Shown here: positions 1 to 10,885 of the stretch, piece after piece
Numbering within the stretch: the stretch's first letter is position 1
Layout of the letters: every line of letters starts with the position of its first letter
NCBI GenBank assembly: GCA_025765615.1
Contig: JAIVFJ010000054.1
Span: 1-64,000 of the forward strand
Length of the DNA stretch: 64,000 nucleotides
From: Zopfochytrium polystomum
Taxonomy: Eukaryota > Chytridiomycota > Chytridiomycetes > Chytridiales > Chytridiaceae
Direction of reading: 5' to 3'
Notes under the pieces: generated by a model
The model's input: only the letters and a program-made list of their open reading frames with translations
Database searches by the model: none
What the model was told of the DNA's origin: nothing
Made by a program: the position numbers and the translations under genes

Positions 1-279
1 CAGTTCCCAAGCCTGGTAGCCGTAAGAAGAGAAGCGGATAGCCTTGGGGGTTGAAGAAGACATGCTAGGTAGCGGCTTGGTGGACCAGTGGACTTGTTTA
101 GAGCGGTAGCCCTTTTCTTGTAGAGAGCCAAGAGCCCTTTGTTGCCTTAAAGTAGCTGGTGAGCCGGTGCTCACAGACAGGTTGGTCTTGTTTAGAGTCA
201 GAAACCCTTTTCTTGTAAGAGCAGCAGGGCCCTGTTCGAGCGTACAAATGTGGCCGACGGCTTGTAGGTAGCTTTGTGA
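1..279 (-). mobile_element. Copia-A internal 5' region (start of gag), runs off the window edge
   Basis: Reverse complement of the start of the copia-A element at 26,935-27,210. It contains the leader and, with its ATG at 63-61 on the minus strand, about the first 21 codons of gag before the window edge. The rest of this element, if present, lies to the left of the window. It is the same family as the longer copy at 26,254-32,378, in the opposite orientation. Confidence 0.8.
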
Positions 280-639
280 TGAAATCCCACCCAGGACTGG
301 AGGGACTTGGTGTGTGTGGGATGAAGAGAGAGAGAGAGAGAGAGAGAGCAGTGATGATGGAAAAGGGAGAGGAGTGAGAGGGTGGAGAGAGGAGAGAGGA
401 GTGAGTGGGCAGAGATGGAAGAGAGAGCAAATGGAGGAAGAGAGATTGGCTTGTTTTGCACTGGATTCTGTTAAAGCAGCAAGGAGGGGATTTGATGCCT
501 TTTTGATCTCTGTGAGAGGTTGCTGCTTTTATACTCCTGCAGGTTGGAGCCATCAGAAAACAGAGGGAGCAGTGGCCTGCACAGAGCAGGCCACAGAAAT
601 GAGATAAAACAGGCTGAGCACCAATCCCCAGCCTGGGCT

Positions 640-850
640 AAGTACCCATTCAGGGCTGAGTACCACCCAGTGCTGGGCATCACTCAGGGCTGAGCACCAG
701 CCAGGGCTGAGTACCAGCCTGGGCTGAGCACCACCCAGGGCTGAGTACTAGACTGGGCTGTGCACCACCCAGGGCTAAGTACCAGCCAGGGCTGAGTACC
801 ACCTTGGGCTGAGCACTTTGTCTGGGCTGAGTACCACCAGGAACCAATTT
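640..850. repeat. Degenerate minisatellite of GGGCTGAGTACCACCCA-type units in the copia-A LTR
   Basis: Repeats of roughly 16-20 bp built on GGGCTGAGTACCA(C/G)CC. Related arrays lie at 22,117-22,260, 26,515-26,605, 32,255-32,378 and 60,015-60,270. The array at 60,015-60,270 is the longest. It accounts for most of the length difference between the two arms of the large inverted duplication. Confidence 0.85.
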
Positions 851-1080
851 ACAGCTTGTTTGAGAAACAGTTGCGTGTAAATTGGTTTGGTTGTTTCCAA
901 ATCAGGAAGCTTGTTTGGGAAACAAGCCGCTTTTTTCCTTGTTTTTAGAAATCCAATGATTGGTGCAATCTCTGGTGAGCTCAGTTTTTATCTCACTTTT
1001 AGAAATGCAGTGATTGGTGCAATCCCTGATTCCTAAATGCCTGTTGCATTGCTCAGATTGCACAGCACAGCAGGAAAGCT

Positions 1081-1220
1081 GGAATTCCAGATCAGGAAGC
1101 GGAATTCCGGTGCAGAGAGAGGAATTCCAGATCAGGAAGCGGAATTCCGATGCAGAGTGCGGAATTCCGATGCAGAGAGCGGAATTCCGATGCAGAGAGC
1201 GGAATTCCGGAGCATTGGGC
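1081..1220. repeat. Seven-unit 20-bp minisatellite with palindromic GGAATTCC core
   Basis: Seven consecutive 20-base units each start with GGAATTCC and continue with variants of GATGCAGAGAGC or AGATCAGGAAGC. The same array, with about five units, lies in the 3' LTR at about 31,922-32,010. Only one core survives at 26,254-26,262. Unit number therefore differs between LTR copies. Confidence 0.9.
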
Positions 1221-1517
1221 AGTGGTACACTGCTTCTGCATGCTTGCTGTGCTGTGCTACATGTGCAGAGTGCGTAGTTTGAGCGTTTTTGTGCATGTTC
1301 TAATTGCATTGTTCCTACCGGTAGGATGAACAAAGCTAGAACAACAGCCGCCTTTGCCTATCTCTTTTTATTGAGAACAGATTAGCCCTTCCGAGCGCCC
1401 CATTCAAGTATTGAATCTACTGAGCCCTTCAAACACCCCATCCAATGTGATTGGATGGAGTTCTCAAAGGGATCATCAGTAACGGGCGTAGTGTACCCCG
1501 TGGGTCGAATCTCAACA

Positions 1518-2338
1518 TCATTCGAGTCTTTCAATATATCAATGGTACACGTGAGTATGGTTTGCTTTATTCCAACACAGGGTCTGGAATTTTCGGCTAC
1601 TCGGATGCTGCTCATGGAGTTCATGCTGATGGGAAATCACAACTTGGCTACTTCGTTTGCTTGGAAATACCGCCATCAGCTGGGCATCAACTCGCAGTCC
1701 TACAGTTATGCTGTCACCTCAGCAAGCAGAATACGTTGCAGTCTCAGAACTAGGACGAGAACTGGAGGCCATCTCACAACAGCACACAGCACTTATGCTC
1801 CCATCCCCAACTCCTATTCCAATCTATACTGACAACCAAGGCGTCATCAATTTGAGCTCAAATGATCTCTACACTAATAGGTCAAAACATATTCTGGTTA
1901 AGTATCACTATATCAGGGAACTGGTTGATCGACAAGTGATTCGACTGGAATGGATTCCTGGTGGCGAGCAACCAGCAGATTATCTTACAAAATCATTACC
2001 AGCTGCTTTGGGTACTTACCATCTTAGTCATATTGGTCTTTGTCATGTGCCTTAGTTTCTGTCCCCTTTCTTTATTTATATTGCATCCTGTTTCTCCTTC
2101 TCTTTCTTGCCCTTCTTCTTCTTCTGCATTGCTTCTTATATTCCTGCATTCAAGCTTCTTTGCTCTCCATCTACAAATTCCATATGGGCATTCTTTTCTT
2201 ATTGTTCTGCCACCTGGTGGCCAGTCATACCTGTTTATTGCTTTTCCTTAACCAGTGTACGGTTTCCTTACGTTGCCTATGGCGTAAGGTTTTCCTCCGT
2301 GCTGGCCCTTTTGCTCCTGCCCACAGCTTAGGGGGGAG
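1518..2338 (+). pseudogene. Copia-D pol 3' end (RNase H) and 3' untranslated region
   Basis: A Ty1/copia RNase H tail is spread over two frames. About 1,518-1,750 encodes an INGTREYGLLYS-like segment followed by YSDAAHGVHADGKSQLGYF. About 1,700-2,055 encodes QQAEYVAVSELGRELEA, then YTDNQGVINLSSNDLYTNR, then PADYLTKSLPAAL, and ends at a stop at 2,053-2,055. The first two thirds of the element are missing, removed or displaced by the copia-A LTR that ends at 1,517. A 280-bp 3' untranslated stretch follows, ending in the polypurine tract CTTAGGGGGGAG (2,327-2,338) directly before the LTR. It is related to, but distinct from, the copia-B element at 24,051-25,620. Confidence 0.8.
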
Positions 2339-2584
2339 TGTTAGATTTTGGGTTTTTGCAGTAAGCAGTGTGCAGGAGCAACACCTCACACTGTGGTGCA
2401 TGGGAGCACCAACTGTGATGAGGATTTGGTGCATTTTTTGTCACCTGGTCTTTGTCACAATTTTGTATAAAGCCAAACAGCATACATTGTACAACAGTCT
2501 CCCATCTCAGCTTCACCATCACAAGAGAGTAGTCCACCAGAGTAGTTCACCACCATCCACAAACAGCAGCAGTCATTTCTTTCA
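2339..2584 (+). repeat. Copia-D 3' LTR, 246 bp
   Basis: Runs from TGTTAGATTTTGGG to ATTTCTTTCA, starting right after a purine tract. A second copy of identical length lies at 57,976-58,221 with only scattered differences. The sequence after 2,584 is an unrelated Ty3-type pol. Confidence 0.9.
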
Positions 2585-5500
2585 CACTGAGAGCGAAGCT
2601 GAAGTGACACAGCCTGAGGCTATCCCAATCTCCTTGGTTTCTACCCCAGGAAAAGGATTGAGTGCCCTGAGCACATATCCGGAGACTTATGTCAGTCTTG
2701 ACAACCGTGTTGCAACAGTAGCCCACGTTTCAGCCTGGGTCCAGGGTTGTATTCTTCCTGACTGCCTTGTTGATACCAGCTCCAATCACAATGTTGTGAC
2801 TACTGCGTTTCTGGAGAAGCTACGCAAATCACCTGTAATGACTCCTTTGAGTCGACCTGCCATGAATAAAGGAATAGGCGGACAAGTGCCCATTTTGGGT
2901 CATGTTTACATGAAGGTCAACTTTGGAAGAAGTGGTGCCTGTGCAAAATGGTTCCGCTTCTCTGTCGTCCCTCATTGTCCCCGCGCAGTCATTCTTGGAA
3001 CACCTGTTCTTAAAGAGTTTCGCACCATTATCTCCTTTGAACATGACACCCTAATGTGGAAGGCTCAGACTCCCCATGGAGTCACAACATGGTTTAAAAC
3101 TCCTCTCATCTCTTACCAGCGTGTCACCACCAGTAACGAGACCAACATCTCCCAACCGGACGAGGCTGTTGACATTGTTGTTTCTGAAGACATTGTCCTG
3201 GCCCCGAATCACAGTTGCCCCGTCAAGGTTCAGCTCTCCCGTCCTATGATTCACAGGAATGGCTTTGTTCATGCAACGCCTTTTGCATCCCTCATGGATA
3301 AGAAAATACACTTCCCTGGTTCTCTCTTCACTGCCGCTGACCTACACCACCATGATGGTGAAACTCGCTGGTTCTACGTACCCCTGCTATGCTTACAGCA
3401 CAAGCCAGTACGGATTGCGGCAGGAACCTGTGTTGCCCGTATCTTTGATATTCCGTCCAGCCTGGATGGCTCTGAGGCCACCACACCAGTGCTGCCTGTC
3501 CCAGAGAGTCTCCATAACTCTCCTGATGACCTTCTTGCTATGTTCAGTGTTGCACAGAAGTATGAGCCTGAAGACTTGGAGTCCTTCCTTAGTGCCCTCG
3601 ACAACATCGAGAAAGGTACCTCTGGTCTGTATGCTGAGGCAGCCCCTAATCCCTCTGAAGACGTTGAACTTGTGGAAGACGTCTCTGAGGCTCCACCTCT
3701 TCCTGACGCCGTTGAGGATGTTTTCCGTCTCTTTGAGGAGGCAGAGGAAGACCCTGGTAATGAGTCTAACGCTGAAACCCTCCTTGCAGAGGACGATGGT
3801 TCTTCTGTCGCTGATATGCCGCGCTGAAATACTACACACGCAGACAAGCTGGAGTACCTTCCAGCTGAAGCCAATATGACTGATGAAGAGATATGGGCTA
3901 AGTTGAAAACAAAGCATATTGCTGAGATTTTTGGTGAAGAGACAGTCACCCGTCTAAAGAAATTAGTGGACAAGTACATTAATATCTTCAGGCCTGGTGT
4001 CATCACTGGTTCTAAGTTCCCACCTCCCCACACTATTGAGTTGCAAGAGGGTGCTAAGATTCCTGCTAGTAACCCCTACCCAGAAGGACTTGGGCGCACA
4101 GAGGTGCTCTGAGACCACATTGCCCAGATGAAGAGTGCTAATGTCATACGTGAAAGTCGCTCTCCTTTTGCAGCACCTGTAGTCCTTGCTAAGAAACCTG
4201 ATGGCTCGTGGCGCTTCTGTGCTGACTTCAGGAAACTGAATGAAATCACAATCAAGGACCGATATCCACTCCCCCGAATTGAGGAAGTCTTTGACGCAAT
4301 TAGTAACAAATGCATCTTTAGTGCCATGGATTTGCTCAGTGGCTTCTGGCAAATCCCTGTTAAAGAAGAGGATCGCCACAAAACGGCGTTTATATCTTCG
4401 CAAGGCCTCTTTGAGTTTAAAGTCATGCCCTTCGGCCTTTGTAATAGTCCCCCAACTTTCCAAAGAGCGATGGATCATGTTCTTGCTGGCATCAAGTGGT
4501 TATACTGCATGGTGTATGTAGATGATGTTGTTGTGTACTCCAAAATACTCAATGAACACTTTGAGCACCTTGAAGGTGTCTTCGCGCGTTTCTCAGAGTA
4601 CAACCTGAAGTTGAAACCCTCCAAGTGCAATCTGTTCCACTTGGATCTCCCATTCCTCGGACATCGTGTCTCCCAGGCAGGTCTCCACAAAGACCCTGCT
4701 AAAATGGTTGAACTCGACCAGTACCCGGTGCCGAAGACTTTGAACCAGCTTCAGCAGTTCTTGGGATTCGCCAACTATTTTAAGCGTTTCATCCCAAACT
4801 ATTCAGATAAGGTTCAACCTTTAAACGATCTGTTATCCCACAAACTTCCCTTTGTTTGGACAGAGCGTCAGGACGAGGCCTTCAACCTTGTCCGCAAAGA
4901 GTTGAAAGTCAATACAATTCTCTCTATCCCACAGAAAGGGGATAAGCTCCTCATTGAAGTCGACGCCTCAGGCTACGCCCTTGGCGCTGCCCTTTACATT
5001 GTGGACCCACAGGAGCCCCATGACTGAGAGAAGCGAAAACCTGTTGCTTTTGCTTCCCGCGTTCTTGCTGATGCTGAGACTCGCTATTGGACTCACGATC
5101 GTGAAGGTCTTGCTATTGTGTGGGCTGTTGACACCTTTGAGCGCTACCTGTTTGGTCAGTCGTTCATTGTCGAAACAGACCACGCACCACTCCTGCAGCT
5201 GTTTAAGAAAGCACCACTAACTGGACGCTTTGCCCGCTGGGCTTACCAGCTCTCTCGCTATGACATTGAACTTGTTCATGTCTCTGGTAAAAAGAACGTC
5301 GTAGCTGACGCCCTCTCCCGAGTCTTCCTTGGGCCTGCTGCTCGTTCTCACGAAAATGTCCCTCCAGAGGAGGACCACACATCTATTTTGCCTACCCCAC
5401 AACCATCAGAACAAGGGGATGGAGCGAAAAAAGAGGTACTCAATAAGGAGCCTTCTCCCCTTGCCGACCCTGAGTTCCCTGGCTTGGGTCACCTTGATAC

Positions 5501-7106
5501 TATGTACCAATCTCTGTTTATGCAACAGCACCAGGAGATGGAAAGTCTCTGTGCAGCTGCTGATGCCCGCCCTGCAAACATTGAACCGGACCCGGTTATC
5601 AAGAAGAACCTGTTACGCCATGCTCTCACTCGCATTCGACATGCACCACCAAAACCACCTGTGTTTGTAGAGCCCAAGTGGAAGCCTTCACTGAACATCT
5701 CCACTTGGAATGTGAATGGAATTAATTCCTGGCTCAAAGTTGCCCGCAAGGCTGGTTTACCTTATGCCCAGGACCCGGATCTTGGTCGGTGCCTTGAGAA
5801 CTATTTGAACTCTCAGTCTTCAGCCATTGTCTGTCTCCAGGAGACTCGCCTTGGCCCAAAGAGCCAGAAGCTCATCGATCACCTGAGTAAAATGAAGGAT
5901 TGGAGATGTATCCTCCGCGACCCCCGTACCGGACGGAACGGAGTAGCTATCTTTTATCGCTCTGACCTTAACGGTTCAGAATATGAAATAGCAGGGGATG
6001 CCCAGCATTATGCAGAAGGTCGTGTTGCAGCCCTCGTTGTGGGAGAATATGCAGTGATGACCTGGTATGCACCAAGTGCTTTTGGTGACGACACTGGTCT
6101 CCGTCAGTCCTACAAGATGAAGTTTCTTAACGAGATGGCAGATAATTGTTCTGACCTTCTTGCACGCAGTTACAAAGTTATTATAGCTGCTGACCTCAAT
6201 ATTGCTCATGCTGACATTGATGTGTATTCACAACTCCGGAAAGAGATGGAAATTGCAAACGGGACCTTCCCAACTTGCCTTAACGAAGAAAGGACTTGGC
6301 TCTCTCGTTTCCTGGACTTGGGTTTCACTGATGCTTTTCGGGCCCATCATCCTACCGAGCCTGGTTTAACATGGACCAACAAGGCCCGTGACACGCCTTA
6401 TTGGTTCCCTCTACTCCGAGTGGACTACTTCCTTGTGAGTAACAACATCCCTCCTTTGGTGTATGACGTTCGTATTCATTATGATATACCTGCCAACTCA
6501 GAACGAGTTGCTAGTGACCACTATTGCTTGGAGTTACTCACTGCACTGGAAGCACCCCTGAGGGTACTCCCCCCTGATGTCAATGAGCTTCGAGAAGCCT
6601 TTACCTTTTTAGATGAACTTAAGTCAACCAAGACTGAGGCCGACCGAGTGGTCCAGTTGTTGGACAACAAAGTTGCCCTTCGTGACCCGTATTTTGGGCC
6701 CATCCTCCGCTTCCGTGAGGAAGGAACCATACCTGACGACTCAGATGCTAAGGCTATGAGCGCTCAGGCTGCCCTGACCATTGTGAAGGATGGAGTCCTT
6801 TACGTTATTAGGAACTCCTTTTCGTACCTGGCCCGAAAGTCCCCACTGAGACTTGCAGTTGCTGTCCCAGATGGGCTCCGACGCGAGGTGCTCCGACTCA
6901 TGCATGATGATCCTTTCTCTGGCCACCTCGGCTCTAGAAAGGTCCTAGAAACCATGTCTGATTGTTTCTACTGGCCCAACATGTCCAGAGACTTACGCAA
7001 CCATGTCGCCAGCTGCCATGTTTGCCAGAAGAGCAAGAGTGTTCCAGCCCGAATTGGAACTCTCCATCCCATACCTATTGGAAACGCCCCCTGGGAGCGT
7101 GTCGCA
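2585..7106 (+). pseudogene. Ty3-like retrotransposon pol carrying an AP-endonuclease-like domain, 5' and 3' truncated
   Basis: One reading frame runs through 2,585-7,106, interrupted only by TGA at 3,825-3,827, 4,110-4,112 and 5,025-5,027. Domains in order: a retropepsin-like region (about 2,740-3,060) whose catalytic triplet reads D-T-S instead of D-T/S-G; a reverse transcriptase (about 4,128-4,900) with FRKLNEITIKDRYPLPRIEE and YVDD (near 4,516); an RNase H (about 4,950-5,325) with ETDHAPLLQLF and a VADALSR end; a linker of about 120 residues; an ExoIII/APE1-like domain (about 5,690-6,550); and an integrase H2C2 zinc finger (about 6,860-7,030). The integrase core, chromodomain if any, gag and LTRs are missing. 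The 5' break is the copia-D LTR and the 3' break abuts a Plavaka-like relic. It is certainly dead here. The domain order is read directly; whether other copies share it is unknown. Confidence 0.85.
5690..6550 (+). other. AP endonuclease (EEP, ExoIII/APE1-like) domain inside Ty3-like pol
   Basis: About 287 residues in frame with the RNase H upstream and the integrase zinc finger downstream. Visible family motifs: STWNVNGINSW (5,698 onward), CLQETRLG (near 5,832), GRNGVAIFYR (near 5,932), AADLNIAHADID (near 6,187), WLSRFLDLGFTDAFRAHHP (near 6,298), LRVDYFLVSN (near 6,415) and ASDHYCLELL (near 6,508). The Glu of QET, Asp and Asn of DLN, and Asp-His of SDH match the metal-binding and catalytic residues of ExoIII/APE1. 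DLNIAHADID, LDLGFTDAFR and VDYFLVS resemble cellular AP endonucleases more than typical LINE endonucleases. All motifs look intact despite stops elsewhere in the element. Confidence 0.85.
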
Positions 7107-8935
7107 GTCCGCTCCGGCTGGGCAACACACATGCAGCATCGAGAACTTTCGCTCCTTTCGCGCCACTCGGAGATTAAGTGATGAGCAAGCTGATTATGTC
7201 AGGACTCTTATGTCGGCTCAGGTGAACAACTGAACGATCTTGCAAGCACTCCGCCAGCGATGGCCTGGTATTCTCGTTCAGCCACAGGATCTGTCGAACT
7301 TTGCTGGAAGCTGGTATTGACTTTTGATGGTGCGGTGCAAGAGCAGTTTGCACTCTGAGCTGCTGTTTTGTTGGTTTTTGGTGACATGCCTGCAGTATCC
7401 ATGCTAATGAAAATGACTGGCAGCAATGGCAAGCACCCTTGTCGCCATTGCAACATTGAGGGTGAATGGAGTGCTAAAAGCAACCACTACTGTTTTCCAC
7501 TTCACCAAAATCAGCAGCTGCTGCTGGATCCACTGCAACCACCCATACTAACTACTGAGGAATTCTTGACACAAGCAGCGCACTTTGAGTCAATGGCTCG
7601 TGGAACAAAGCAGGATCAGAAAGAGAAGAGTATGGCATCCAGATCACCAGCATTCTGATGGAGCTGCAATCAATAGTGTTCCCAAACTCCTTCATGATTG
7701 ACTTCATGCACCTTGTTATTCACAACACCTCCAAGCTCTTGCTATCCTTGTGGAAAGGAACTATTCTATTGGACAAGGTAATAAAGGAATCATGTAGATA
7801 ACACTAGGACTAGCCCTGATGCCATCTTAACTTATCTTTACTCTTGAAGACAGGTCAGAGGATCTTAAAAGGTGTAGGTAATGTGTGCAAACTCCAACAG
7901 AATGTGACATATTCTGACAGGATTCCTGCAAGATGAAAACTATAGTGTGTTTGTCAAGGCTAACTTTAATATCTCTGACCAACTACTCAAATTGACTAAA
8001 AGAGCAGTGGCAAAACTGTGGAAAACATCAGTAGCTATTGTGGAAACCAATTGGAACCAGGAGGTTGCGCACTTCTGGTCAAAGGTTACGCTGGTTGATA
8101 AGCAGCAGATTCTGGCCTGTGCGGGTACCTGGATTGTGAACATCATCGAGAGTCCAGTTATCTTAGAGTCTGCTCTTCTTTCACAATTGAGCGCTCCTCT
8201 ATGTTTTGTTTTTAATTTCCACGTAGTATGTTGAACTTGTTGACAAACAGTCCCACCGCAAAAGGGCCGCACCTGAATTGACGCCATTCACACGATATGG
8301 ACACTTTCTCTCTGTCATGACAATCAGTCGCCGAAAGGAGATTGATGAGAGTTCAGAGGAGAGGGAGACTGTGATAGTTGCAGCAATTCAGCTGCAGTCA
8401 GAGCTGGTGACAAAACTTCACTTGCCAGTGATTTCAGAGGATGGAGTTGTTATCGACATGAGCCTTGTGAAGGGTGTGATTGGACAAGTCAAAACTGGAG
8501 GTGCCATGTCTCTTGTTTCAATTCCCAACACCTTGGCAACAGCTGGTTGCCCAGCTCCCATTCTTGAAAAATGGGAACTCCACCACCTTTCTTGTCTTTG
8601 GTTTCAATCCCCACACCCTCTGGAAAATGAACGGCTCCCAAGCTACCGTTTTGTGAAAGATGGTAGCTGGGGAACCGTTCCTGATGGAAACTGGTATCGC
8701 TGTGACCGGCCATGGCCCACAGTGTATGCAAGTGCCAACTCTCACAACCATGGCAACCTTGTGCAATTTCCTCATGACTTTGGATTCTGCAACATCAGGC
8801 TAAGCCTCTCTTTATCTTTGCTCACATAACTTCAGCCAAAGACAATTAATTTGCTGTCCATTCATTGATAGAACCAGGACTGGTTGAGTAGTTTAACCAT
8901 CCTCTAACCATTTTGCCAGTGCAATATCAAACATC
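7107..8935 (+). pseudogene. Decayed Plavaka/Tnp2-type (CACTA-like) transposase
   Basis: A broken coding region typical of fungal Plavaka transposases. Near 7,320-7,390 a short acidic lead is followed by VFGDMPAVSMLMKMTGSNG and, after one residue, HPCRHCNIEGEW (7,368-7,480), the CxxC-bearing block after the DDE Asp. Near 7,670-7,760 the segment FPNSFMIDFMHLVIH and LLSLWKG matches the conserved 'FPxSFxIDxMHLxxxN...LWxG' block. The open frame at 8,278-8,829 (FTRYGHFLSV, then VIDMSLVKGVIGQV) could be the C-terminal part. Stops and frame changes separate the pieces, and no terminal inverted repeats were found. The family assignment rests on motif recognition; the C-terminal part is inference. Confidence 0.6.
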
Positions 8936-8943
8936 ATCTTCCA

Positions 8944-9231
8944 CTTAGGGGGGAGGATGCTAGGAATAAGTGATAGATGATCATCAGCACTGTATTGCCA
9001 ATTAGATGGAGGATGCTTGGAATTAGTGAAAGATGATCATCAGCACAGAGTTTCAAAGTGGCCTCAGCATGGATTGGCACCAACTTGGCATGGTCTCCTT
9101 GGTGCCAAGCTGCTGGCTTGGGAAAATGCTCCATCTGTTTTCGCCCAATAAATCTGGACTCAGGATTCGAACTTTGGAAAACCTTATTGTTGCTGGGCTT
9201 AGTTGACTCTGGCTAGGAACCTCAACTCACA
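8944..9231 (+). repeat. LTR remnant preceded by a polypurine tract
   Basis: CTTAGGGGGGAG at 8,944-8,955 is the same 12-base purine tract found before the copia-D and copia-B LTRs. The following sequence starts GATGCTAGGAATAAGTG and ends near CTCAACTCACA, with an AATAAA at 9,148-9,153. It holds a roughly 54-bp internal duplication (8,957-8,990 versus 9,011-9,044, about 90% similar). No second copy is in the window, so LTR identity is inferred. Confidence 0.45.
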
Positions 9232-10477
9232 CATATTGATCACTTCAGCTTTTATACACAGGCATACGAACACACTACACCAGGTCCCACGTCACAGGAA
9301 ATTGCGAAAAGCGCCGCCATCACGAAAATTGGACCTCGGACGTTTTTGGACAATTCAGCAGCTAGACAATTTTCTACTGGCGGCCTTTGGCCGCCCACTT
9401 GTGCAGTCTCTCTCCCTCTCACTCTCACTCTCCCTTATCCTCAATTATTTTGGGAGGTTTTTAACTTTGATATTTTCTTTCTCTTTGAAGGTATTTTCCA
9501 CCATTCAGAAATGTTCTTCTTCCTGCCCGACATTTACTGTGGCGGTTAGTCAGGTTCAGGGCATTTGGCTGGGTTAGTCAGTGTCCGTCGGTTCATTTCT
9601 GTGGTTTGCACTGTCCAACTAGGGGTAGAGTAGTGTTAACCTTGCTCAACAGTCTCTCTCTATATCAGGATCTGACCTTTCAGTATGCCTTTTCATTTAC
9701 CCTCCTTCCTTATTTGAACCTGTCCTACCCTCCCATTTTCTTCACATGTAAGTGGGACTGATTGCCGTTGAGGACAGACATTCTACAAGCTGCTGAACGG
9801 CTGTAGGTGGGAGTAGCTTTGTCACTTGTGGAAGCAGCGCGAGGGAGGCCAAGTGTGTCCTGTGGTGGGCGGTTCAACCCTCTTGAGCACGGGCTGCCTA
9901 CTCTGCTTGGACTGAACAGACAGCTGACCAAAGACAGAACAGGAACAACTCCCCTCACCTATGACCGAGGCCTTGCTGTGTGAGACGCAAGTTTCACCAG
10001 CAGCAGGAAAATCAGTTCACAGCAGTGGTAGCTTTCCCCCTATTTCCTCCTCTTTTCCTGATGCAGTATGTCTCATGAGTATTTCTTCAATGAAGCTGTT
10101 AGTCAGGCACGAAGTGCAGACAAACAAGCTTCCTTTCCCTTTTTCAATCTTTTGCACTTATAGTTTTCTGCTTCCTCTTGCACTCTGTGGGTGTGGGTTG
10201 CTGGCATGTGGAAAAGATGTTTAATCCAGTGAAGAAGAACCATCACTTAGTGAATACATTCAGTGATTTCAATTGTTCTTTGAAGTGGAGTCTTGTGGGT
10301 CAGAGGATTAATACGTTAATGGCATGGCGCAGAAGAAGGAGTAGCAAGAAGAAAATGGCAGCTTGCAGTGCGGTAGCGGTGAGGTGCTGGGGTACACACA
10401 CACATCAGCTGACAGGGTGTCAGAAATGGTGACTACAGATTTCTTTTGTTAGCCTGCCACAAAAATAAGAATACATC
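9232..10477. other. No recognisable gene
   Basis: Only short unlinked open frames in both strands. There is a pyrimidine-rich CTCTCTC tract at about 9,405-9,435. No domain, RNA gene or repeat copy recognised. Confidence 0.5.
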
Positions 10478-10628
10478 TTGTTAGGCGGAACTGACTGGTT
10501 AGCAGCAAGAGGCACAAGACGGACCCGAACCTATTGTGACTGTCAGTTATTGTTCTCACAATGCCCATGGGAGAGCGAACCACCACCAATGCAGACCTAG
10601 GCCCTGGCTTGCACTGTTGACAAATACT
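10478..10628 (+). repeat. Truncated MITE copy (left end only)
   Basis: Begins GTTAGGCGGAACTGACTGG, as does the complete element at 45,180-45,373, and matches most of that element on the opposite strand. The second terminal inverted repeat is missing: after CAAATACTC the sequence changes to CAAGTCTTAAGTGGAACAG. The copy at 16,394-16,545 breaks at the same place. Confidence 0.75.
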
Positions 10629-10656
10629 CCAAGTCTTAAGTGGAACAGAAACCCAG

Positions 10657-10885
10657 TGTCAACAGTTTTCCTCCTCCTCTGCTCAAGCATATAGGAGAGG
10701 TTTTTACCCTGTGCCAGTCACGCTTGCCTAGGAACTATTACAGCGTGTATATCATCATTATGTATCAATTATTCATAACAGAGTTTTTCTCTTTCTCTCC
10801 AAGTTGGGGAGAAGGACCACCCACAAACACACATCTCCACTTCATTCACTCCTTCCACTCACTCACTCAGAGTAGACTGTTTACA
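10657..10885 (+). repeat. LTR-like repeat family E, 229 bp
   Basis: Runs from TGTCAACAGTTTTCC to AGACTGTTTACA; the ends form a short TG...CA inverted repeat, as in an LTR. Related copies: 16,570-16,760 (+), 17,386-17,573 (-), 57,383-57,617 (-) and a diverged one at 11,118-11,370. No target duplication seen. Confidence 0.65.

Larger units (their letters stand above)
280..1517 (-). repeat. Copia-A long terminal repeat, about 1,238 bp
   Basis: On the minus strand the repeat begins TGTTGAGATTCGACCC at 1517 and ends GGGATTTCA at 280, so it has the TG...CA ends of an LTR. The same ends occur at 31,615 (start) and 26,934 (end) in the other copy. It is the only complete copy in the window. It carries two minisatellites (1,081-1,220 and about 650-850) and a purine-rich GA tract (327-349). 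Its 5' end lies inside the copia RNase H region of another element (1,518 onward), so it is probably the younger insertion. Confidence 0.8.

Noticed and set aside
1081..1220. Possible CRISPR-like array from regularly spaced repeats
   Set aside because: The units are contiguous without unique spacers, lie in a retrotransposon LTR and the genome is eukaryotic.
2040..2584. N-terminal part of the 595-codon open frame as gag of the Ty3-like element
   Set aside because: This part is the copia-D 3' untranslated region and LTR, which happen to be open in the same frame.
3825..5027. TGA codons in pol as selenocysteine or a reassigned code
   Set aside because: Host genes and the intact chromovirus end or read normally with TGA as stop (gag ends in TGA), and other parts of the element are deleted; decay explains it.
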